Assembly: GCA_007750655.1 (NCBI GenBank)
Contig: CP036290.1
Coordinates: 4,402,001-4,466,000 of the forward strand
Source of the DNA: Rohdeia mirabilis
GTDB lineage: Bacteria; Planctomycetota; UBA1135; GCA-002686595
Reading direction: 5' to 3'
DNA length: 64,000 nt
In this document: in pieces, positions 49,925-58,968 of the stretch
Numbering within the stretch: position 1 is the stretch's first letter
Layout: every line of letters begins with the position of its first letter
The notes under the pieces: generated by a model
The model's database searches: none
Seen by the model: only the letters and a program-made list of their open reading frames with translations
What the model was told of the DNA's origin: nothing
Position numbers and translations under genes: made by a program

Positions 49925-51076
49925 TCAGTTCGTCGCCGCGACGCCCCGCACCGCCCGGACCAGTTCGGGCACGACGGCCTCGCGATCGGTCCAGGTCGGC
50001 CACGCCGACAACCGTTCGAGCCGCGCGTCCACGTCCAACTGCTCGAGCAGTCCGAGCGCCGTCGCGCCGTAGCTCGCGCGCGTCTCGTCCGTGTCGACGA
50101 GAAACGTCGGCTCGGCCGTCCACACGAGGCGCGCGACGAGCAGGATCGGACCCGAACGGGCGGCGAAGGCGCGGCGCAACAGAGGGTCGAACAGGGGCGC
50201 TTCGACGACGACCACGCCGTCGAACAGGGTGTGGTGACGCAGCGCCATGTGAGCCGCCACGATGCCGCCCTGCCCTTCGCCGGCGAGGACGAGCGGCAGG
50301 TCGCGCCAGCCGTTCTCGTCCACGACGCGGCGCACGAGGTCGACCGTCGGATCCTCGTAGCGCGCCGGCGCTTCGAAGTAGGCCGCCGCCTCGCCGAACC
50401 AGGCCAGACCGTCGTCCTCGTTCGCGCCAACCGCCAAGGATCCCGGCGCGACGACGAGCGCGAACCCGAGCTCCGCCGCCACGTCGGGCCACGGACCGAC
50501 GCGCGCCGACTTGGCCGTGTGCCCGACGTCGAGCAGCACGACCAGCACGCCGCGCGGATCGGCCCCCGTGGGCGTCAGCGCGAGCAGCGGTGCGCTGGTG
50601 CGGCGCTCGACGTTCGCCAGGGTTCCGGCCATGCGCGCGAGGAACGCGTCGAAGCGCCAGTCGCTGCGCAGCGCCGCGAGATCCGGATCGGTCTGCGCCA
50701 GCGCGAAGTTGCCGTCGCCCAGTCCGAAGCCCCAGTCCGCCGCGCGCCCCAGCCACGTGAACGCCACGTCCTCGGCGCCGGCGAGCGAGTGGGCACAGGC
50801 CAGGTTGTAGGCCACGGTCGCGTTCTGGGGCCACAGCTCGAGCGCACGCTCGAACGCCCCGATCGCGGTCTCGAGCCGCCCTTCGTCGAGGGCCGCGAGC
50901 CCCAACTCGAACGCGCGCGGATAGTCGAGGCGAGCGAAGGACTCGGACGCTGCCGACGGCTCGGCCGCTGCTCCGGCGGATCGCGGCGCGCCGTCGTGGG
51001 GCGCCGTGGTTCCGCAGGCCACGAGCGGTAGGAGAAGGGCGAGAGCGCAGAGCTGTCGGAGCGCGGCGTGCGTCAT
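49925..51076 (-). CDS. lipoprotein with TPR and alpha/beta-hydrolase-like domains
   Basis: A 383-residue lipoprotein (ALALLLPLVAC lipobox). Residues about 50-115 form TPR-like helices: RAFELGLAALDEGRLETAIG, AFERALELWPQNATVAYNLA, CAHSLAGAEDVAFTWLGRAA. The C-terminal 220 residues look like an alpha/beta hydrolase: GVLVVLLDVGHTAKSARVGP, then LPLVLAGEGQGGIVAAHMAL, where the usual nucleophile elbow G-x-S-x-G is GEGQG, with Gln for Ser. Loss of the nucleophile suggests it is not an active serine hydrolase. TPR plus hydrolase fusions occur in the dienelactone-hydrolase-like family. It is divergent from the GT9 gene across 112 bp. Confidence 0.78.
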   Translation of the reverse strand: MTHAALRQLCALALLLPLVACGTTAPHDGAPRSAGAAAEPSAASESFARLDYPRAFELGLAALDEGRLETAIGAFERALELWPQNATVAYNLACAHSLAGAEDVAFTWLGRAADWGFGLGDGNFALAQTDPDLAALRSDWRFDAFLARMAGTLANVERRTSAPLLALTPTGADPRGVLVVLLDVGHTAKSARVGPWPDVAAELGFALVVAPGSLAVGANEDDGLAWFGEAAAYFEAPARYEDPTVDLVRRVVDENGWRDLPLVLAGEGQGGIVAAHMALRHHTLFDGVVVVEAPLFDPLLRRAFAARSGPILLVARLVWTAEPTFLVDTDETRASYGATALGLLEQLDVDARLERLSAWPTWTDREAVVPELVRAVRGVAATN

Positions 51077-51188
51077 GGACTCGATCGGGCGGCGTCGGGG
51101 CGCGGTGGGCGCGAGGGCGGAACAGCTGCGGGCGCGAGCGGGGCCCGCAGCGGTCGTGGTACCCGCCAAGCGCTACCGTGTCGACCTC

Positions 51189-52202
51189 GTGTCCTCCCGA
51201 TCCGACTCAGCGGGCCTCCCCGCACGCGTCCTGGTGGTGCGCCTGGGCGCCATCGGCGACGTGGTGAACGCTCTGGTGTTCGCCACGGCGCTGAAGCGCG
51301 CGCGCCCGGACACGCACGTCGGTTGGGCGATCCACGATCTCGCCCTGCCGCTCGTGGAGGGCCACCCGAGCGTCGATCGCGTGCATCTGTGGCGCCGCGG
51401 CTCGGGCGGTGCCGGACGCCGCGCGGTGACGCGGGAGCTGCGCGCCGAGCGCTACGACCTGGCGGTCGACCTGCAACGCATCGCGAAGTCGGCGCTGCTG
51501 GCGCGCGCGTCCGGGGCACCGCGCGTGCTCGGCTACGACCGCCGGCGCGCGAAGGAGTTCTCGTGGCTGCTCGCGACGGAACGCATCGCGCCCGGGCCGC
51601 CGCACGAGCACATGGTCGATCAGTACCTCGCGTTCGCGCGGCATCTCGGATGCGACGGTCCGGCCGAGCATCTGCTGCCCGTCGACGCGGAAGCGGACGC
51701 CTGGGCCGCGGCGCTCGTGGACGAACTCGGCGCGGCGCCCGTGCTGATCAATCCGGGCGCCAGCAAACCACGGAACCGCTGGTCGCCCGAGTGCTTCGGC
51801 GCGCTCGCGAAGCGCCTCGTCGAGGACGGCGCGGCGCCCGTCGTCGCGATCGGCGGCCCCGGTGATCGCGAGCTGGCGACGGCGCTCCTCGCGGCGGCCG
51901 GCCCCGGCGTGCGCGACCTGGTCGGAGCGACGACACTGCCACGGTTGATCGCGCTCGAGCGCCGCGCGCGACTCGTCGTCACCGGCGACACGGGGCCGAT
52001 GCACCTGGCCGTGGCCGTCGGTACGCCGACGCTCGCGCTCTTCGGGCCGGCCGATCCGCGGCGCACGGGGCCCTACGGCTCCACCGAACGGACGGATTCG
52101 CGCCACACCGTGCTGCGTGCGACGGAAGGCCGGATGGACGCGCTCGCGGTCGAGACCGTGCACGCCGCCGCGCGGGCGAAGCTCGCGAACGAGCGCGCGT
52201 AG
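51189..52202 (+). CDS. glycosyltransferase family 9 (heptosyltransferase-like)
   Basis: A 337-residue GT-B enzyme of family 9, the family of ADP-heptose:LPS heptosyltransferases. The N-terminal ARVLVVRLGAIGDVVNALVF, YDLAVDLQRIAKSALLARAS, PVLINPGASKPRNRWSPECF and RARLVVTGDTGPMHLAVAVG with PTLALFGPADPRRTGPYG follow the family pattern, including the conserved D of VTGDTGPMH. GTG at 51189 sits at the natural start; an ATG further upstream (51075) would add a noisy Arg-rich segment. Its presence supports LPS or heptose-containing glycans in this organism. Confidence 0.87.
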   Translation: MSSRSDSAGLPARVLVVRLGAIGDVVNALVFATALKRARPDTHVGWAIHDLALPLVEGHPSVDRVHLWRRGSGGAGRRAVTRELRAERYDLAVDLQRIAKSALLARASGAPRVLGYDRRRAKEFSWLLATERIAPGPPHEHMVDQYLAFARHLGCDGPAEHLLPVDAEADAWAAALVDELGAAPVLINPGASKPRNRWSPECFGALAKRLVEDGAAPVVAIGGPGDRELATALLAAAGPGVRDLVGATTLPRLIALERRARLVVTGDTGPMHLAVAVGTPTLALFGPADPRRTGPYGSTERTDSRHTVLRATEGRMDALAVETVHAAARAKLANERA

Positions 52203-52217
52203 CCGGCCCGCCCGCTC

Positions 52218-54628
<2,411 letters not shown>

Positions 54629-54632
<4 letters not shown>

Positions 54633-54916
54633 CCGTTCGGCCGGTCCTTCTCGTGCCCGGCGACGCCGTCCTTGAAGTACTTGTCGAGCGCGGCCTGCTG
54701 GAGGTCGATGCCGCTCATCGACGCCATGCTGACGAGCCACGCGAAGACGTCGGCGAACTCGCCCGCCAACTCGTCGCGATCGGCTCCGCGACGCAGGGCG
54801 CGCGTGAGTTCACCGACCTCCTCGGCGAACCACATGTAGGTGCCTTCGAGACCGCGCTCGCTGTCGCGCTCGAGGTAGAGCTGGCGGATGAGCTCCTGGA
54901 ACTGATCGATCTGCAT
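54629..54916 (-). CDS. MazG-like nucleotide pyrophosphohydrolase
   Basis: A 95-residue all-alpha NTP pyrophosphatase. YMWFAEEVGELTRALRRG carries the EExxE metal motif and LAGEFADVFAWLVSMASMSG the ExxD partner, as in MazG and short MazG-like proteins that hydrolyse dNTPs or (p)ppGpp-related nucleotides. DLQQAALDKYFKDGVAGHEK ends it. Its stop overlaps the priA start (GTGA). Coupling of a nucleotide house-cleaner to a replication restart helicase is sensible, though substrate is unknown. Confidence 0.9.
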
Positions 54917-54944
54917 GGCGGCTGGTCGCGGATGTGGGGCAGGT

Positions 54945-56315
54945 TCAGTGCGCGGTGGGCTCGCGACGCACGGTCACGAGCGAGATCGCGGTCCGTCGCG
55001 GTTCGTCGCCCGTGCGGTCCTCGAGCGCGCGCCGCACCGTGCGCAGGAAGTCGTGCGTCGGAGCGCTCGCGGCCTGGTGGAGAAGCGTGAAGTAGCCGCG
55101 CTCGCCGAGTTCCTGGCCGTCGGCGTCGGGCGTGGTGACGGCGCCGCTGGTGGCCAGCACGAGACGATCACCGGGCGCGATCTCGAGGTCCTGGACCGCG
55201 AGCGTGCGCTCGAAGACGGGCCCCGCGTCGAGGCCGAGCGCGACGCCCTCGGGCTGGAAGACGCGCAGCTTGCCATCGGCGGCGCTCGTGCGAACGAGCG
55301 GCAGCCGGTGGCCGGCGCAGGCGACGGTCGCACGCCCCTCTTCGGGCTGCAACACGGCGAACAGCGCGGTGACGACGACGCCGCGCGGCAGGTCGCGCGC
55401 CAGCTCGCGGTTCACGACGGCGAAGGCCTCGCCCACGTCGGACAGGCCGGTGAGCGCGCCGCGCAGGTAGGTGCGCGCGATCGCGCCGACGATCGCGGCC
55501 GGCACGCCCTCGCCGAGAACCTCGCACACGAGCAGACCCACGCGCCCGTCGCCGTACTCGTAGAAGTCGTGGAAGACGCCCGACAGCTCGTGGCCGGGCA
55601 GGTGCATGCCGCCGACGTCGTAGTCCGGCACGAGCGGCGTCGTCAGCGGCAACAGCGCCTCGCGCACCTGCTCGGCGAGTTCGAGCTCGCGTTCGCGCAG
55701 GCCCAGTTCGAGTTCGGCCCGGTGCGCCACGGCCAGTTCCTCGCCGACGCGATCGAGCGCGCGCGCGAGCAGCACCACCTCGCCCCCGCCCTTGACGCGT
55801 TCGCGGTAGCGCTGGGCTCCGCCGCCCTGGGCCAGCGTGCGCACGTCGTCGACGATGCGCCGCAGCGGCCGCGCCACGCGATTCGCCAGGATCCAGGACG
55901 CGATCGAGGCCACGAGGACGACCAACGCGACGGCGGCGACGACCAGTTGGAACAGCTCGTCGGCCAGTTCGCGGTCGCGATCGACGACGACCAGACGCGC
56001 CGACTCGTCGCCGCGTCCGTAGCGGAACTCGACGGCCGTTCGACCGTCCTCGAGGACGACGGCGCTGCGTTCGACACCCGACTGCGAACGGGTCGAGCTG
56101 CTCGCGCGCTCTACGATTCCGCCGGCGTTCGCGCTGGCGGTAGCGACCAGGGCGTCTTCGCGGACGTCGCGCTCGTAGCGATCGGCGATGTCCCGCGCGG
56201 TCGAGAACAGCGCCCAGGCCCCCAGTCCGACGACCACGAGTAGGACGCAGAACGTCGTCAACGCGAAGCGCGCGGCCAGTCCGAGGCCACCGCTCTCAGG
56301 TCGAACGCGCGCCAC
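54945..56315 (-). CDS. membrane HAMP protein with degenerate SpoIIE/PP2C phosphatase domain
   Basis: A 456-residue protein. Two membrane helices (ALTTFCVLLVVVGLGAWALF and FQLVVAAVALVVLVASIASW) flank a periplasmic sensor of about 85 residues; a HAMP segment (NRVARPLRRIVDDVRTLAQG) and a coiled coil (ELELGLRERELELAEQVREA) follow, then a SpoIIE-type domain of about 230 residues. That domain aligns well with RsbU-like phosphatases (AGHRLPLV is intact), yet the four expected metal-binding Asp positions are changed: GGD is SGV, GDV is CEV, TDG is TSG and DDxT is PRRT. Catalysis is thus unlikely; a binding or regulatory role is inferred. GTG start 4 bp after pgpA; no STAS or anti-sigma partner is in view. 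Confidence 0.84.
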   Translation of the reverse strand: MARVRPESGGLGLAARFALTTFCVLLVVVGLGAWALFSTARDIADRYERDVREDALVATASANAGGIVERASSSTRSQSGVERSAVVLEDGRTAVEFRYGRGDESARLVVVDRDRELADELFQLVVAAVALVVLVASIASWILANRVARPLRRIVDDVRTLAQGGGAQRYRERVKGGGEVVLLARALDRVGEELAVAHRAELELGLRERELELAEQVREALLPLTTPLVPDYDVGGMHLPGHELSGVFHDFYEYGDGRVGLLVCEVLGEGVPAAIVGAIARTYLRGALTGLSDVGEAFAVVNRELARDLPRGVVVTALFAVLQPEEGRATVACAGHRLPLVRTSAADGKLRVFQPEGVALGLDAGPVFERTLAVQDLEIAPGDRLVLATSGAVTTPDADGQELGERGYFTLLHQAASAPTHDFLRTVRRALEDRTGDEPRRTAISLVTVRREPTAH

Positions 56316-56319
56316 GGTC

Positions 56320-56826
56320 TCACAGCCCTCCGACGGGCGAAGCGGCGAGCTCCCAGTACGACGGGTCGAGCACCAACAGCCGCAGGACGGCCATGCACGC
56401 CAGTCCGAAGAGGCCGGCGACCACGTCGTCGAGCAGCACGCCGTCCGCACCGTGCAGGCGTTCGATCTGGCGGATAGGCGTGGGCTTGAGGATGTCGAAG
56501 AAGCGGAACAGGAGGAACGCGCACACGAGCGACAGCAACGTCGGCGGCGCGATCCAGGCCACGCAGATCAGATAGCCGATCACTTCGTCGAGCACGTACC
56601 AACCCGGGTCGCCGTGGCCGGCGCGCCGTTCCGACCAGGTGACGAGCGGCCGACCGACGACGTACAGCACGACGACGACGGCCGCCGTCCAGAGCGGAAA
56701 ACCCGCGCCGGTGAACGACAGCGCCCAGGCGATCAGCACGCCGCCGAGCGTCCCGAACGTGCCCGGTGCGACGGGCGAGAGGCCCAGACCGCCCGACGTG
56801 GCCAGCATGAGTCGCAGGCGATCCAT
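56320..56826 (-). CDS. pgpA: phosphatidylglycerophosphatase A
   Basis: A 168-residue integral membrane phosphatase that converts phosphatidylglycerol phosphate to phosphatidylglycerol. GLGLSPVAPGTFGTLGGVLI, WYVLDEVIGYLICVAW, FRFFDILKPTPIRQIERL and LLDDVVAGLFGLACMAVL are the PgpA motifs, with the acidic residues of DEVIGY and DDVVAG at the active site. Its ATG overlaps the pgsA stop by one base (TGATG). Together with pgsA it completes phosphatidylglycerol synthesis. Confidence 0.94.
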   Translation of the reverse strand: MDRLRLMLATSGGLGLSPVAPGTFGTLGGVLIAWALSFTGAGFPLWTAAVVVVLYVVGRPLVTWSERRAGHGDPGWYVLDEVIGYLICVAWIAPPTLLSLVCAFLLFRFFDILKPTPIRQIERLHGADGVLLDDVVAGLFGLACMAVLRLLVLDPSYWELAASPVGGL

Positions 56827-57485
56827 CAGCGCGGCGCACTCAACAGGCGCGTGGCCTTGAACACGTAGCCCAGGCCCGATCCGACCGAGGCGACGAGCGT
56901 GGCCCAGACCGAGATGTGCGCGATCCACTCGACCGGGCGCACCAGGACCTCCGGCCACGGAATGCCGTACAGGCCGAGCAGCGCGCCGATGGCGATGCAC
57001 TGGACGACGAGCTTGATCTTGCCGAAGCGGTCGGCGCCGAACTCGACGCCCTGGCTCTCGGCGTAGCCGCGGATACCGGTCACGAGGAACTCGCGCGCCA
57101 GGACGACGACCACGACCCAGGCCGGCAGGTACGGCTGGGCCCAGTCGAAGGCGGCCAACAGCACGAGCGCGCCGAGCACGAGGATCTTGTCCACGAACGG
57201 GTCGGCGATGCGGCCGAACGCGGTCACGTGGCCGTACTTGCGCGCCAGGTGGCCGTCGAGCCAATCGGTCGCCGCGACGGTCACGAACAGCACGAAGCAG
57301 GCCAGCATCCACGGGTCCCCGTAGCTGCGGTCGGGCGCGTCGACACCGGGACCGAAGATCTGGAGCAGCACGAACAGCACGGCGGCGCCGACGAACCGGA
57401 TCGCCGTGATGCGGTTGGGCCAGTGGGCGAAGACGCCGACCGGTCGCGCGGGACCGGAGCCACTGCGTCGTGCGGCCTCGCTCAC
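56826..57485 (-). CDS. pgsA: CDP-diacylglycerol-glycerol-3-phosphate 3-phosphatidyltransferase
   Basis: A 219-residue membrane enzyme. TDWLDGHLARKYGHVTAFGR followed by IADPFVDK is the complete CDP-alcohol phosphotransferase motif, DGxxAR-x8-GxxxDxxxD. It makes phosphatidylglycerol phosphate, the substrate of PgpA encoded next. Several helices are visible (ITAIRFVGAAVLFVLLQIF, ILVLGALVLLAAF, AWVVVVVLAREFLVTGI). GTG at 57485 overlaps the rimO stop. The order rimO-pgsA is common in bacteria. Confidence 0.95.
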   Translation of the reverse strand: MSEAARRSGSGPARPVGVFAHWPNRITAIRFVGAAVLFVLLQIFGPGVDAPDRSYGDPWMLACFVLFVTVAATDWLDGHLARKYGHVTAFGRIADPFVDKILVLGALVLLAAFDWAQPYLPAWVVVVVLAREFLVTGIRGYAESQGVEFGADRFGKIKLVVQCIAIGALLGLYGIPWPEVLVRPVEWIAHISVWATLVASVGSGLGYVFKATRLLSAPR

Positions 57486-58879
57486 TCGCGCACCGGTTCG
57501 GCGACCAGGTTGAACTCGGCGTCGACGTCGCGCACGTCGACCTCGAGGGTGGCGCCCACGCCGACGACCTCGGACTCGTGCGGTTCGAGGTGGAAGAGCA
57601 CGAGCGGGTCGACCTCGGGCGCGTCGAACTCCCCGCGCGCCACCGCGCGCCATCCGTCGCCGCCGGGCAGCGGGTGCAGTTCGTCGACCAGGGCGTCGAT
57701 GCGTTGGCCGATGCGCGCGCGCTGGGTGCGCTCGAGCACGCTGTCGCGGACGGAGAGAACGCGGTCGAGGCGTTCGCGCGCCACGTGCGCCTCGACGCGC
57801 GGCTCCATGGTGAAGCCGGGCGTGTCCTCCTCGGGCGAGTACGTGAACGCGCCGAGACGGCCGATCGAGTAGGTCTCGATCAGCTCGCACAGTTCGTCGA
57901 CGTGCGCGTCGGTCTCGCCCGGGAAGCCCACCAGCATCGTCGTGCGCAGCGTGAGGTCGGGCACCTCCTCGAGGAGGCGGTCGAGGATCTTGCGCACCTG
58001 GTCGCCGCTGCCGTGGCGACGCATCGCGCGCAGCACGTCGGTCGCGGCGTGCTGGACCGGGATGTCGAGGTACGGCGCGACGCGCGGGTGGTCGCGCAGG
58101 AGCTCGGTCAGCGCCCAGGGAAAGCGGTTCGGGTAGGCGTACATGACGCGCACCACGTGGTCGCCGTCGAGGTCCGCCACCTCGCGCACGAGGTCGGGCA
58201 ACTCCTGTCCGCCGCCGAGATCGCGGCCCCAGGCGGTCGAGTCCTCGGCCACGACGACGAGCTCGCGCACGCCGTGTTCGACGAGTTCGGCGGCCTCGGC
58301 GACGACCTCGGGCAGGCGCTTGCTGCGGTGCTTGCCGCGCATGATCGGGATCGCGCAGAACGAACAGCCGTGGTCGCAGCCGTGGCTGATGCGCAGGTAC
58401 GCGTAGGAGCCGGGCGTGGCGAGCAGACGCGAGTCCTCGCGGTCGCCGGCGCGCCGTTCGATCGCCTCGAGGTAGCCGGGCGAGCGGTGCCCCGAACCGA
58501 TGCGCCGCACCTGCTTGGCGAGGTCGCGGTAGTCCGAGATCTCGCAGAACAGGTCCACGTCGGGCAGTTGGCGGATCAGCTGGCGGCGGTAGCGCTCGAC
58601 CAGGCAGCCGGCGACGACCACCGCGTTGAGTTCGCCGCGGCGCTTGCGCTCCACCTGCTCCTCGATGCGCGCGTAGGACTCCGCCCGCGCCTCCCCGATG
58701 AACGAGCAGGTGTTGATGACGACGACCGAGGCGTCCTCGAGCACCGGGGTCACCAGCAGCTCCTCCTCGGCCATGCGGGCGAGGATGAGTTCGGAGTCGA
58801 TCAGGTTGCGCGCACAGCCCAGGTGGACGAGCGCGACGGCCACGGGATCGGCGTCGGAGGGGGTCTTGGAGCGGCTCAC
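57482..58879 (-). CDS. rimO: ribosomal protein S12 methylthiotransferase RimO
   Basis: A 465-residue radical-SAM enzyme that methylthiolates an Asp of ribosomal protein S12. The N-terminal UPF0004 domain has LVHLGCARNLIDSELILARM, INTCSFIGEARAES and VVVAGCLVERYR, each with a cluster Cys. The radical SAM motif is ISHGCDHGCSFCAIPIMRGK. PYLDIPVQHAATDVLRAMRR and TTMLVGFPGETDAHVDEL are further family motifs, and a TRAM domain ends it. RimO rather than MiaB is favoured by SFCAIPIMRGKHRS. GTG start at 58879; the frame open upstream is noise from the preceding gene. Confidence 0.95.
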   Translation of the reverse strand: MSRSKTPSDADPVAVALVHLGCARNLIDSELILARMAEEELLVTPVLEDASVVVINTCSFIGEARAESYARIEEQVERKRRGELNAVVVAGCLVERYRRQLIRQLPDVDLFCEISDYRDLAKQVRRIGSGHRSPGYLEAIERRAGDREDSRLLATPGSYAYLRISHGCDHGCSFCAIPIMRGKHRSKRLPEVVAEAAELVEHGVRELVVVAEDSTAWGRDLGGGQELPDLVREVADLDGDHVVRVMYAYPNRFPWALTELLRDHPRVAPYLDIPVQHAATDVLRAMRRHGSGDQVRKILDRLLEEVPDLTLRTTMLVGFPGETDAHVDELCELIETYSIGRLGAFTYSPEEDTPGFTMEPRVEAHVARERLDRVLSVRDSVLERTQRARIGQRIDALVDELHPLPGGDGWRAVARGEFDAPEVDPLVLFHLEPHESEVVGVGATLEVDVRDVDAEFNLVAEPVRE

Positions 58880-58895
58880 GGGCGCATCGTAACGA

Positions 58896-58933
58896 AGGAG
58901 GGGCCCGCTCCTCGGTCGGAACGGGCCCCTCCT
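58896..58933 (-). terminator. hairpin between motor-less FtsK-like gene and rimO
   Basis: AGGAGGGGCCCG (58896-58907) pairs with CGGGCCCCTCCT (58922-58933) around a 14-nt loop that may pair further. It ends 17 bp before the rimO GTG, leaving no room for a separate rimO promoter between them, so partial read-through or attenuation is likely. Confidence 0.65.
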
Positions 58934-58968
58934 CGGGCGGCCGCGGGGGCCGTGGCGGTCGGCGTCGC

